23,927 nucleotides of DNA from assembly GCA_035693165.1 (NCBI GenBank), contig DASSGZ010000537.1, positions 1-23,927 of the forward strand, written 5' to 3'. The stretch is from JAICKM01 sp035693165. GTDB taxonomy: Bacteria > Chloroflexota > Chloroflexia > QHBQ01 > JAICKM01. Within the stretch, counting starts at the first letter, position 1. Every line of letters starts with the position of its first letter. Made by a program: the position numbers and the translations under genes. Of the stretch, positions 12,440-21,925 are shown in pieces. The notes beneath the pieces were generated by a model. The model was not told the origin of the DNA. It did no database searches and worked only from the letters and a program-made list of their open reading frames with translations.

Positions 12440-13516
12440 ATGGCTGTTACTCTCCGTGACGTTGCTGCCCTTGCCGGCGTTTCCGCCATCACCGCCTCGC
12501 GTGCCCTCAACAACTCCGGCTACGTTAGCCAGCAGACGCGCGCCCGCGTGCTCGCTGCGGCAGACCAGCTAAGCTACGTGCCCAACGCGGTAGCCAGTTC
12601 CCTGCGCTCCAATAAAACGCAGCTTTTCGCCTTCCTTACCGACATCACCAATCCCTTCTGGGCCCTGGTCGAGCGCAGCATCGAGGATGCGGCCCAGGAG
12701 GGCGGCTACTCCGTGATCCTGTGCAACACCGACGAAGACCGGGTCAAGGAAGCGCGCTACATCGACCTGCTGCTGCGCATGCGGGTCGACGGCCTGATCA
12801 TCGCGCCCACGCGGGGCAGCACAGGCATCCTGCAAACCCTGGCGCGGCGGCAGTTACCGTTCGTGTTGATCGACCGCCTGGTGCAGGGCGTCGTGGCCGA
12901 CAGCGTGCGCGGCGACAGCCGCGGCGGCGCCTACACCATCACGCAGCATCTGATCGCCACCGGCTACCGGCGCATCGGCATTATCAGCGGGCCACTCACC
13001 GTGTCCACCGCCGAAGAGCGGGTGGCCGGCTACAAGCAGGCGCTGGAGGAGGCGGGGCGGGCGCCGGACCCGTCGCTGATCCTCTACGGCCAATACAGCG
13101 AGAGTTGGGGCTACCAGGCCACGCAGAAACTCATGGCCCGCCGCTCGTGCCCCGACGCCATCTTCGCCGCCAACAACTTCATCGCCCTGGGCGTGCTGGA
13201 GGCGCTCCACACCAGCGGACTGCAGGTACCGCAGGACGTGGCCGTGGTGTCGTTCGACGATGTCACGCAAATCACCTCGACCCGCTTTCTTACAACTATC
13301 GTTCAGCCCGCCGCCGAGATGGGCCGCATAGCGGTGCGCCTGCTGCTCGATCGCCTTGCCGGGCCCGACAAGGCGCCGGAAGACATTGTGCTGCCGGTAG
13401 AGCTGATCCTGGGCAGTTCGTGCGGCTGCGACCCCCGCGCGATCGCGCCGGCCCGTGGCGGCGACGTTTCTTTGAGCGGGGTTGCCGGCCGGGCAACGGA
13501 CCTGCTGCGCGGCTAG
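12440..13516 (+). CDS. LacI-family transcriptional regulator (right arm, fucose operon)
   Basis: The protein has 358 residues. The N-terminal helix-turn-helix reads VTLRDVAALAGVSAITASRA and then LNNSGYVSQQTR, with hinge helix NAVASSLRSNK. The ligand domain starts LFAFLTDITNPFWALVERSI and includes IDLLLRMRVDGLIIAPTRG, GYRRIGIISGP and VSFDDVTQITSTRFLTTIVQ. A C-terminal tail of about 30 residues follows SSCGCDP. The ATG at 12440 has GGGAG only about 5 bases upstream. An operator-like GTTAACAT repeat lies immediately before it. It is the first gene of the operon with the ABC transporter and fucose enzymes, 48 bases before the ATPase gene, and is likely an autoregulated repressor released by the sugar. 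It shares its fold, but limited sequence identity, with the divergent LacI protein. Confidence 0.93.
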   Translation: MAVTLRDVAALAGVSAITASRALNNSGYVSQQTRARVLAAADQLSYVPNAVASSLRSNKTQLFAFLTDITNPFWALVERSIEDAAQEGGYSVILCNTDEDRVKEARYIDLLLRMRVDGLIIAPTRGSTGILQTLARRQLPFVLIDRLVQGVVADSVRGDSRGGAYTITQHLIATGYRRIGIISGPLTVSTAEERVAGYKQALEEAGRAPDPSLILYGQYSESWGYQATQKLMARRSCPDAIFAANNFIALGVLEALHTSGLQVPQDVAVVSFDDVTQITSTRFLTTIVQPAAEMGRIAVRLLLDRLAGPDKAPEDIVLPVELILGSSCGCDPRAIAPARGGDVSLSGVAGRATDLLRG

Positions 13517-13546
13517 ATCGGCAGGCGCGCGGGCCGGGCCGGATCT
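13515..13546 (+). promoter_or_regulatory. Intercistronic hairpin after the right LacI gene
   Basis: AGATCGGC (13515-13522), starting inside the lacI stop codon, pairs with GCCGGATCT (13538-13546) with one bulged G. Three T residues follow, then the AGAGGAGG ribosome site of the ATPase gene. It may weaken read-through or set the lacI-to-transporter ratio. The evidence is structural only. Confidence 0.35.
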
Positions 13547-13564
13547 TTCAAGAGGAGGCGCGTT

Positions 13565-15157
13565 ATGGAAGACGGACCCAAGGCGGCAAGTACCGGCGCC
13601 CTTGCCCCCGAAATCCTGGTGCGCATGGAGGGAATCGAGAAACGCTTCCCTGGCGTCCACGCTATCGCGCAGGGCCATTTCGAGCTACGCCAGGGTGAGG
13701 TGCACGCGCTGCTTGGGGAGAACGGCGCCGGGAAGTCGACCCTGATGAAGGTACTGGCGGGCGTCTATCAGAAAGACGGCGGTCATATCTACTACCGTGG
13801 CAAGGAAGTAGACGTGACCAGCCCGCGCGCCGCGCAGGAGTTGGGCATCAGCATGATCCACCAGGAGCTCAACCTGATGCCCCACCTCACGGTGGCCCAG
13901 AATATTTTTATCGGCCGCGAGCCTCGTTCCGCACTCAACTTCTTCCTGGATGACCGGGCGCTCAACGAGCAGGCGCGCAAGGTGCTCGCCAGTCTACACC
14001 TCAAGCTCGACCCGCGGGCCAAGGTGGACGATCTCACGGTCGCCATGCAGCAGATGGTTGAGATCGCCAAAGCTCTCGCGCTCGGCTTCGAGGTGCTGAT
14101 CATGGATGAGCCGACGGCCGCGCTGACCGACTCGGAAATCAACGAGTTGTTCCACCTGATCCGCGACCTGCGGACCAGGGGCATCGGCATCGTCTACATT
14201 TCGCACCGGCTGGAGGAGATCAAGCAGATCTCGGATCGCGTCACCGTCATGCGCGACGGCCATTACATCGACACGGTGAACACCGCGGATGTGACGATGG
14301 ACCGCATCATCAACATGATGGTTGGCCGCACGATCTACGAGTCCGCGCCGGAACTGCCGGAGAACCCCAGCCAGGAGGTCATTCTGGAGGCGCGGCACCT
14401 GAGCCGCGGACGGGCCGTGCGCGACGTCAGCTTCCAACTGAAGCGCGGCGAGATCCTGGGTTTCGCCGGGCTGGTGGGCGCCGGGCGCACGGAGGTGGCC
14501 CGCCTGATCTTCGGCGCCGATCACCGCGACTCGGGCGAGATTCTCGTGCATGGCAAGCCGGCGCAGATCAACAGCCCGCGGGAGGCCGTACGCACCGGTA
14601 TCGCCTACCTGTCCGAGGACCGCAAGCGCTACGGCCTGGCGTTGGGTATGGATGTCGAAACCAACGTGGTGCTGGCCACCTTCCAGAAGTTCCTGCGCAT
14701 GCTTGGCTGGGTGGATACCGCCGAGACGCGCAAGACCGGCGAGTTCTACGTCAAGGCGCTGGCGATCAAGACGCCCGGCTTGCAACAGCGCGTCAAGAAC
14801 CTGTCGGGCGGCAACCAGCAAAAGGTGATCATCGGCAAGTGGCTCACCGCCAATACCGACATTCTGATCTTCGACGAGCCGACCCGCGGTATCGACGTGG
14901 GCGCCAAGAGCGAGATCTACCGCCTGCTGAACGAACTGGCGCACCAGGGCAAGGGCATCATCATGATCTCGTCCGAGTTGCCCGAGATCCTGCGCATGAG
15001 CCACCGCATCGCCGTGATGTGCGAAGGCCGGCTGACCGGTGAGCTATCGAGCCAGGAAGCCACGCAAGAGAAGATCATGGCGCTTGCCACGCAACGCGGT
15101 TCCGTCACTACCACCGAGCCGCCGGCAGCTTCACCGGCCCTGCCGGCCCAACGATAG
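13565..15157 (+). CDS. Sugar ABC transporter ATPase, RbsA-like (two ABC domains)
   Basis: This 530-residue cytoplasmic ATPase has two ABC domains fused, as usual for ribose/galactose/fucose-type importers. Domain 1 (about residues 18-255) has Walker A GENGAGKST, the Q-loop region SMIHQELNLMPHLTVAQNIF, the divergent signature LTVAMQQMVEIAKAL, Walker B VLIMDEPTAAL and H-loop YISHRL. Domain 2 (about 265-505) has the degenerate Walker A GLVGAGRTEVARL, the full signature NLSGGNQQKVIIGKWL and Walker B DILIFDEPTRGIDVGAK. The degenerate second Walker A is normal in the family. The ATG at 13565 follows AGAGGAGG closely. It works with the permease 16 bases downstream and the binding lipoprotein after that. 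The substrate is inferred from the fucose enzymes in the operon. Confidence 0.95.
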   Translation: MEDGPKAASTGALAPEILVRMEGIEKRFPGVHAIAQGHFELRQGEVHALLGENGAGKSTLMKVLAGVYQKDGGHIYYRGKEVDVTSPRAAQELGISMIHQELNLMPHLTVAQNIFIGREPRSALNFFLDDRALNEQARKVLASLHLKLDPRAKVDDLTVAMQQMVEIAKALALGFEVLIMDEPTAALTDSEINELFHLIRDLRTRGIGIVYISHRLEEIKQISDRVTVMRDGHYIDTVNTADVTMDRIINMMVGRTIYESAPELPENPSQEVILEARHLSRGRAVRDVSFQLKRGEILGFAGLVGAGRTEVARLIFGADHRDSGEILVHGKPAQINSPREAVRTGIAYLSEDRKRYGLALGMDVETNVVLATFQKFLRMLGWVDTAETRKTGEFYVKALAIKTPGLQQRVKNLSGGNQQKVIIGKWLTANTDILIFDEPTRGIDVGAKSEIYRLLNELAHQGKGIIMISSELPEILRMSHRIAVMCEGRLTGELSSQEATQEKIMALATQRGSVTTTEPPAASPALPAQR

Positions 15158-15173
15158 CGAGGGAGCTCACCAT

Positions 15174-16169
15174 ATGGAAGCAACAGCCACCTCGGCCCGT
15201 AGACGTGCGTTGGTCCCGTCCGACGCCCTGCAGCGGGCGCTCGCCTTCGGCGCCCTGATCTTGCTTTTCATCGTCTTCTCGCTGGCGTCGCCGAACTTCT
15301 TGCAGTTCGACAACGTCGTCGGCATTCTGATCGCCACCGCGGTGAACGGTGTGCTGGCCCTCGGCGTCACTTTTATCATCATCACCGGCGGCATCGATCT
15401 GTCGGTTGGCACGGTGATGACCCTCGCGGCGGTGATCACCGGCGTGCTGGTGACGGAGATGCATCTGCCCTTGCCGCTCGGCATCGTGGGCGGCATCCTC
15501 GCCGGCACGCTCATGGGTCTGGTCAACGGCGCGGTGATCGCCCGCATGAAGATCCCGTCCTTCATCGCCACGCTGGGCATGCTGAATATCGCCAAGGGCC
15601 TGGCGCTGGTCCTCTCCGGCCTCAAGCCGATCTACTTCAACGATACGCCGGAGTTCAACGGCATCGCCATGGGCTCGGCCCTTGGGGCGCTGATCCCCGG
15701 TTTGGACGTGCCCAACGTGGTGCTGTTGCTGTTCGCCGCGGCCATCGTCGCGGGCGTGATCCTCAATCGTACGGTGCTCGGCCGCTATGCTTTCGCGTTG
15801 GGCAGCAACGAAGAGGCCACCCGCCTCTCCGGCGTCAACACCAACTTCTGGAAGATCGTTATCTATGGCCTGGGGGGCACCTTCAGCGGCCTGGCCGGCG
15901 TGATGATCGCCGCCCGCCTCAACTCGGCGCAGCCGGCGCTCGGCCAGGGCTACGAACTGGACGCGATCGCCGCCGCCGTGATCGGCGGCACCTCGCTCAG
16001 CGGCGGCGAGGGCAGCATGCTCGGCACCATCATCGGCGCCTTCATCATCAGCACGCTCACCAACGGCCTGCGCATTCTCTCGGTGCCCCAGGAATGGCAG
16101 ACCGTCATCACCGGCGCCATCGTCATCCTGGCCGTCTATCTGGACATCCTGCGCAGGCGCCAGAGGTAG
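15174..16169 (+). CDS. Sugar ABC transporter permease, RbsC-like
   Basis: This inner-membrane permease has 331 residues, with about 8-10 helices from LAFGALILLFIVFSLAS to VIVILAVYLDIL. The motif VLALGVTFIIITGGIDLSVG is diagnostic of the RbsC/XylH/MglC family, as are RTVLGRYAFALGSNEEATRLSG (the cytoplasmic loop that contacts the ATPase) and GYELDAIAAAVIGGTSLSGG. An in-frame extension begins at 15039, inside the ATPase gene. I chose the ATG at 15174 because GAGGGAG lies 8 bases upstream and it gives the usual short N-terminus (MEATATSARRR). The C-terminus LDILRRRQR is typical. It is translated in the same operon as the ATPase and binding protein, whose gene follows after a 111-base gap. Confidence 0.94.
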   Translation: MEATATSARRRALVPSDALQRALAFGALILLFIVFSLASPNFLQFDNVVGILIATAVNGVLALGVTFIIITGGIDLSVGTVMTLAAVITGVLVTEMHLPLPLGIVGGILAGTLMGLVNGAVIARMKIPSFIATLGMLNIAKGLALVLSGLKPIYFNDTPEFNGIAMGSALGALIPGLDVPNVVLLLFAAAIVAGVILNRTVLGRYAFALGSNEEATRLSGVNTNFWKIVIYGLGGTFSGLAGVMIAARLNSAQPALGQGYELDAIAAAVIGGTSLSGGEGSMLGTIIGAFIISTLTNGLRILSVPQEWQTVITGAIVILAVYLDILRRRQR

Positions 16170-16206
16170 TTGAGCGCGGCCCAGAAGCCGTCAAGGAGGT
16201 TTGCCT

Positions 16207-16218
16207 ATGGCCCTTTGA
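16207..16218 (+). other. Three-codon leader ORF with consensus ribosome site
   Basis: AAGGAGG (16193-16199) is followed 7 bases later by ATG GCC CTT TGA, encoding only Met-Ala-Leu. The ribosome site looks stronger than many in the window. It lies 63 bases before the true start of the binding-protein gene. It may load ribosomes ahead of a highly expressed gene, or be a remnant of an older start. The sequence is clear, the function is inferred. Confidence 0.4.
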
Positions 16219-16280
16219 AGTCGGGAGGCAGTCACGAATGCTAACACGGCTACTTTATGCAGGACCGAAGGAGGAAGAGC

Positions 16281-17315
16281 ATGAGGTTCCAGAGACTGTT
16301 CATAGTGGTTTCCAGCCTGTTGGTGCTGAGCATGCTGCTGGTGGCTTGCGGCGGCGAGACGCCCACCGCTACCCCTGCCACGTCGGGTGGCGGGGCTGCC
16401 GGTGGGGCGACCGCCGCGGCGACCGCCGCGTCGGGCGGCAGTGCGTCGAGCATGTATATCCCGGTTATCTCCAAGGGCTTCCAGCACCAGTTCTGGCAGG
16501 CGGTGAAGAAGGGCGCCGAGGATAAGGCCAAGGAGCTGGGGGTCCAGATCACCTTTGAGGGCCCCGAGAGCGAGTCCCAGGTAGACAAGCAGATTGAGAT
16601 GCTGCAGGCCGCCCTCGACAAGAAGCCCACGGCCCTATGCTTCGCGGCGCTCGACTCGAAGGCCGCCATCCCGCTGCTGCAGAAGGCGAAGGACGCCAAC
16701 ATTCCGGTGGTCGGCTTCGACTCCGGCGTGGACAGCGACATCCCGGTGACCACGGTCGCCACCGACAACATTAAGGCGGCCGGTGAGGCCGCCAAGCGCA
16801 TGGCCCAGATGATCGGCGACTCCGGCGAAGTGGCCCTGGTGGTGCACGACCAGACCAGCCGCACCGGCATCGACCGGCGCGACGGCTTCGTCAACGAGAT
16901 GAAGAATCACCCCAATATCAAGATCGTGGACATCCAGTACGGCGGCGGCGACCAGCTCAAGTCCACCGACCTGGCGAAGGCCATCATCCAGGCCCACCCC
17001 GACCTGAAGGGCTTATTCGGGGCCAATGAAGGCTCGATCATCGGCGTGCTGAACGCGGTGAAAGAGCTGAAGAAGGAAGGCAAGATCACCGTCATCGGCT
17101 ATGACAGCGGCCAGCAACAGCAGGACGCCATCCGCAGCGGTGTCGAGGCCGGCGCCATCACCCAGGACCCGATCAACATCGGCGCCAGGTGCGTCGAGTC
17201 GGCGGTCAAGGCGGTCAAGGGTGAGAGTCTGCCCAAGACCATCGACACCGGCTTCCACTGGTACGACAAGAGCAACATCGACAACGCCGAAATTCAGGCG
17301 GTACTCTACAAATAA
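16281..17315 (+). CDS. Sugar-binding lipoprotein of the ABC transporter (RbsB-like)
   Basis: This 344-residue substrate-binding protein belongs to the periplasmic-binding-protein 4 type. The signal sequence MRFQRLFIVVSSLLVLSMLL ends in the lipobox LVAC, so C23 should carry the lipid anchor. A flexible G/A/T/P-rich linker (about residues 24-62) follows, then the binding fold. Its motifs are MYIPVISKGFQHQFWQAVKK, DKQIEMLQAALDKKPTALCF, IPVVGFDSGVDS, ALVVHDQTSRTGIDRRDGF, GLFGANEGSIIGVLNA and KITVIGYDSGQQQQDAI. I chose the ATG at 16281 over upstream ones because AGGAGG lies 6 bases before it and the signal peptide starts there. A three-codon ORF and a second ribosome-like site lie in the 111-base leader. 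A very stable stem-loop follows the stop. The ligand is probably L-fucose or a similar monosaccharide. Confidence 0.94.
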   Translation: MRFQRLFIVVSSLLVLSMLLVACGGETPTATPATSGGGAAGGATAAATAASGGSASSMYIPVISKGFQHQFWQAVKKGAEDKAKELGVQITFEGPESESQVDKQIEMLQAALDKKPTALCFAALDSKAAIPLLQKAKDANIPVVGFDSGVDSDIPVTTVATDNIKAAGEAAKRMAQMIGDSGEVALVVHDQTSRTGIDRRDGFVNEMKNHPNIKIVDIQYGGGDQLKSTDLAKAIIQAHPDLKGLFGANEGSIIGVLNAVKELKKEGKITVIGYDSGQQQQDAIRSGVEAGAITQDPINIGARCVESAVKAVKGESLPKTIDTGFHWYDKSNIDNAEIQAVLYK

Positions 17316-17329
17316 TCAGTCCCGCGTAA

Positions 17330-17374
17330 ATCGGGGCGGGGGAGCTGCCGTCGGGGCGGCTCCCCCGCCCCGGT
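17330..17374 (+). promoter_or_regulatory. Very stable intercistronic stem-loop between the binding protein and isomerase genes
   Basis: GGGGCGGGGGAGC (17333-17345) pairs perfectly over 13 bp with GCTCCCCCGCCCC (17359-17371). Inside it a T-G pair and three G-C pairs close a 5-base loop, and outside it three more pairs extend the stem to about 20 bp. No U-tract follows. Instead the GGGAGG ribosome site of fucI begins directly at its foot (17375). Similar structures after binding-protein genes often protect the upstream mRNA and reduce downstream expression. That role is inferred here. Confidence 0.7.
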
Positions 17375-17385
17375 GGGAGGAAAGC

Positions 17386-19212
<1,827 letters not shown>

Positions 19213-19253
19213 CCGGAAGCTCATCGCGGCGGCGCAGCGGCGGGAGTTGCTAC

Positions 19254-20009
19254 ATGACTACTACACTTGAAGGATTGGTCGCGCTGTCGCATGAGTTGGG
19301 CCGCGAGGATCGCCAACTGGCGATTCTTGGCGAGGGTAACACCAGCGCGGATAATGGCGACGGCACCTTCTGGATTAAAGCATCGGGCAGCCGGCTAGGG
19401 ACGATCGATGCGAGCGGCTTTACGCAGGTGCGGCTGGCAACCGTGCTGGATCTGCTGGCCGGGGAGCAGCCGAGCGATGAGCAGGTGGCGGCGGGCTTGC
19501 GGGCGGCCATGGTCGATCCAACGCAGCGCCTACCGTCGGTGGAGATCTTCTTGCACGCGGTATGTCTGGCCGAGGGCGGCGCTAGCTGGGTGGGGCACAC
19601 GCACACCCTCTCGGTTAATCAGATTCTGTGCAGCCGGCTTGGCGCGGAGCCGTTTATGGGCCAGCTCTTCCCTGACGCTATCGTGGTCTGCGGCATTGCG
19701 CCCGCCGTGATGCCCTACGTCGATCCTGGCTTCATTCTGGGGCTGGGCGCGCGCGAGGAGCTGCAACGCTATCAGGATCGCTATGGGCGCCAGCCGAAGC
19801 TGCTGCTGCTGATCAATCATGGCGCCGTCGCGCTGGGCCAATCGGCGAACGAGGTGCAGAGCATCCTACTGATGGCCGACAAGTGGGCACGGGTGTTGCT
19901 GGGCACCTACGCGCTGGGCGGCCCGCACTACATGAGCGAAGACAACGTGACGCGGATCGATAGTCGCCTGGACGAGCACTACCGGCGCGGGCGCATCGCC
20001 GGTCGCTGA
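19254..20009 (+). CDS. fucA: Class II aldolase, probable L-fuculose-1-phosphate aldolase
   Basis: This 251-residue class II aldolase/adducin-family protein is probably the enzyme that cleaves L-fuculose-1-phosphate to DHAP and L-lactaldehyde. Zinc-site residues can be seen: H115 and H117 in GHTHTLS and H189 in INHGAVALG. The likely catalytic E97 is in PSVEIFLHA. The phosphate-binding part may include GEGNTS (about residues 26-31) and KASGSRLG. It is longer than E. coli FucA (about 215 residues), so some relatives of this kind are annotated only as class II aldolase. The ATG at 19254 has GGGAG 7 bases upstream. The position between the isomerase and a kinase fits the pathway, although substrate specificity (fuculose, rhamnulose or ribulose phosphates) is not proven by sequence. 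Confidence 0.85.
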   Translation: MTTTLEGLVALSHELGREDRQLAILGEGNTSADNGDGTFWIKASGSRLGTIDASGFTQVRLATVLDLLAGEQPSDEQVAAGLRAAMVDPTQRLPSVEIFLHAVCLAEGGASWVGHTHTLSVNQILCSRLGAEPFMGQLFPDAIVVCGIAPAVMPYVDPGFILGLGAREELQRYQDRYGRQPKLLLLINHGAVALGQSANEVQSILLMADKWARVLLGTYALGGPHYMSEDNVTRIDSRLDEHYRRGRIAGR

Positions 20010-20057
20010 TAGGTTGCGCACGGTGGTGGAAGTGTTTGGGGTGGGGACTGACCTGCT

Positions 20058-21548
20058 ATGAGCGGCACGGCTGATTACATCGCTATCGACCTGGGCGCCT
20101 CCGGCGGGCGAGTGATCGCCGGCGGCTGGGACGGCGCGCGCTTCACGCTGCGTGAACTGCACCGCTTCGCCAACGAGCCGGTCGGGCTGCAAGGGCATCT
20201 CTACTGGGATGTTCTGCGGCTGTGGCACGAGGTGAAGGCCGGGCTGGCGCGCTACGCCGCGGAGAGCAGTGTGCCGCCCGCCGGGATCGGCGTCGACACC
20301 TGGGGCGTCGATTTTGGGCTGCTGGATAGGGCGGGCCGGCTGCTCGGCAACCCCTATCACTATCGCGATCCTCGCACCGACGGCGTGCCCGAGATGGTCG
20401 ATCAGATCGTGCCGCCTGCCGAGGTTTACGCCGTCACCGGCATCCAGCGCATGCCGATCAACACGCTGTTCCAGCTATTCAGTATGCAGCGTAGCGGCGA
20501 CCCGCAGCTAGCCGCAGCCCAAACCCTGCTGCTGATGCCCGACCTGTTCCATTACTTCCTGACCGGGTGCAAGGTGGCCGAGTATACCCACGCAACCACC
20601 ACGCAGATCTTCGACGCGCGGCAGCGGCAATGGGCGGGCGATCTGCTCGACAGGCTGGGGCTACCGGCGCAGATACTCCAGCCGGTAGTCCAGCCGGGCA
20701 CGCCGCTGGGCGATCTGCTGGCTGCTGTGGGCGAGGAGGTCGGCCTGCGCGGCACGGTACCGGTGATCGCCACGGCGACGCATGACACCGCCAGCGCGGT
20801 GGCGGCGGTGCCCGGCCTGGACGAGCGTAGCGCCTATATCAGCAGCGGCACCTGGAGCCTGGTCGGCGTGGAGACGGCGCAGCCGATTCTCACCGAGCGG
20901 GCGCGGGCACTCAACTTCACGAATGAGGGCGGCGTCGACGGCATGATCCGGTTGCTGAAGAACGTGGGCGGCTTATGGCTGCTGCAAGAGTGCCGCCGTA
21001 TCTGGCGGCGCCAGGGCCACGACTACGGCTGGCCCGAGCTGATTGCCCTGGCCGAGCAGGCGGTGCCGTTGCGGAGCATCATCGATCCCGATGCGCCGGA
21101 GTTTCTGCATCCGGCGGATATGCCGGCGGCGATCCAGGCGTATTGCCGGGCGGCCGGCCAGCCGGAGCCCGACAACACCGGCGCGATAGTGCGTTGCTGC
21201 CTCGAAAGCCTGGCGCTGAAGTATCGTTATGTCATCCACGCGCTGGAAGAGTTGCTTGGGCATGGTCTCGATACGATTCGCATCGTCGGCGGCGGCAGCC
21301 AGAACGCGCTGCTGACCCAGCTTACCGCCGACGCCACCGGGCGCACGGTTGTCGCCGGGCCGGTGGAGGCGACGGCGCTGGGCAACATCATGGTGCAGGC
21401 GGTGGCCACCGGCGCCCTGCCGAGCATCGCCGCGGGGCGCCGCGCGGTGCGGGCCTCGTTCGAGCCGGTAGTGTTTCAGCCCCGGCGTGCGGCTGACTGG
21501 GACACCGCCGCAGCCCGGCTCGCGGCGCTTGTAGCGGCGCCCAGATGA
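20058..21548 (+). CDS. FGGY kinase, rhamnulokinase type (probable L-fuculokinase in this pathway)
   Basis: This 496-residue FGGY sugar kinase resembles RhaB rather than FucK. Seen features are the N-terminal phosphate loop YIAIDLGASGGRVIAG, GVDTWGVDFGLLDRAGRLLG, PYHYRDPRT, GIQRMPINTLFQL, TQTLLLMPDLFHYFLTG-like TLLLMPDLFHYFLTG, EYTHATTTQ, ATHDTASAV, SSGTWSLVGVE, NFTNEGGVDG and the ATP-site IVGGGSQNALL. It should phosphorylate the 1-position of a ketose in the cytosol. Since it lies behind fucI and the aldolase and no other kinase is intact here, it probably phosphorylates L-fuculose, perhaps L-rhamnulose too. Bacteroides fucose operons are known to use RhaB-like kinases. The ATG at 20058 has only a weak GGGGA ribosome site 11 bases upstream. 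The operon seems to end after it. Confidence 0.92.
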   Translation: MSGTADYIAIDLGASGGRVIAGGWDGARFTLRELHRFANEPVGLQGHLYWDVLRLWHEVKAGLARYAAESSVPPAGIGVDTWGVDFGLLDRAGRLLGNPYHYRDPRTDGVPEMVDQIVPPAEVYAVTGIQRMPINTLFQLFSMQRSGDPQLAAAQTLLLMPDLFHYFLTGCKVAEYTHATTTQIFDARQRQWAGDLLDRLGLPAQILQPVVQPGTPLGDLLAAVGEEVGLRGTVPVIATATHDTASAVAAVPGLDERSAYISSGTWSLVGVETAQPILTERARALNFTNEGGVDGMIRLLKNVGGLWLLQECRRIWRRQGHDYGWPELIALAEQAVPLRSIIDPDAPEFLHPADMPAAIQAYCRAAGQPEPDNTGAIVRCCLESLALKYRYVIHALEELLGHGLDTIRIVGGGSQNALLTQLTADATGRTVVAGPVEATALGNIMVQAVATGALPSIAAGRRAVRASFEPVVFQPRRAADWDTAAARLAALVAAPR

Positions 21549-21609
21549 TGCAGCCGGCAGGGCGGTGCGGCATCGTGGCGATGCGAACGCAACCGGACCA
21601 AAAACACCG

Positions 21610-21624
21610 CTAAGAAAAGCTTAG
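21610..21624 (-). terminator. Weak terminator-like hairpin between convergent genes
   Basis: CTAAG-N5-CTTAG is a perfect 5-bp dyad. In the minus direction it is followed by CGGTG and five T residues, so it may end the zinc-ribbon transcript. A second hairpin, GCATCG-TGG-CGATGC (21570-21584), lies nearer to the kinase gene but has no T-run. Both are short. Confidence 0.3.
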
Positions 21625-21651
21625 TGCACATCGGCCCGCCGGGATCGGACG

Positions 21652-21909
21652 TTACCCCGCCACCCAGCCGCAGCAGAAGCACTCCCACCCCCCGGCCTGG
21701 ACCGAGGCGCCGCATTGCGGGCAGTGGGCGGCCGCGACCTGCCCGGCCAGCGCCTGCAGCGCGGCAAGCTGCTGCGGCGCCATCCCGAAGTGGGCGCGGC
21801 CTGCCTCGGCCATGCGCTCTACGTCGTATCCGCCCCCCGGCACATGAAACTCCCAGACATGCTCATGCCAATAGTGCGTGACTTGGGCGGCCTCCTCGGT
21901 GTTGATCAT
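21652..21909 (-). CDS. Small zinc-ribbon protein of unknown function
   Basis: This 85-residue protein has an N-terminal helical part rich in aromatic and charged residues (VTHYWHEHVWEFHVPGGGY) and a C-terminal zinc ribbon with C63-x2-C66 (CPQC) and C77-x2-C80 (CFCC). A helical linker, MAPQQLAALQALAGQVAAAH, joins them. The ATG at 21909 follows AGGAGG by 8 bases, strong evidence of translation. I do not recognise a named family. The zinc ribbon might bind nucleic acid or a protein partner. It lies 16 bases downstream of the HAD gene on the same strand, so it may be part of the same transcript. Confidence 0.8.
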   Translation of the reverse strand: MINTEEAAQVTHYWHEHVWEFHVPGGGYDVERMAEAGRAHFGMAPQQLAALQALAGQVAAAHCPQCGASVQAGGWECFCCGWVAG

Positions 21910-21925
21910 CCGGATATCCTCCTGT

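Noticed and set aside
16238..16525. Overlapping out-of-frame ORF at the binding-protein start
   Set aside because: Although it has a GGGAGG before it, the product is an Arg/Gly-rich shadow of the lipoprotein gene. It is kept only as part of the leader finding.
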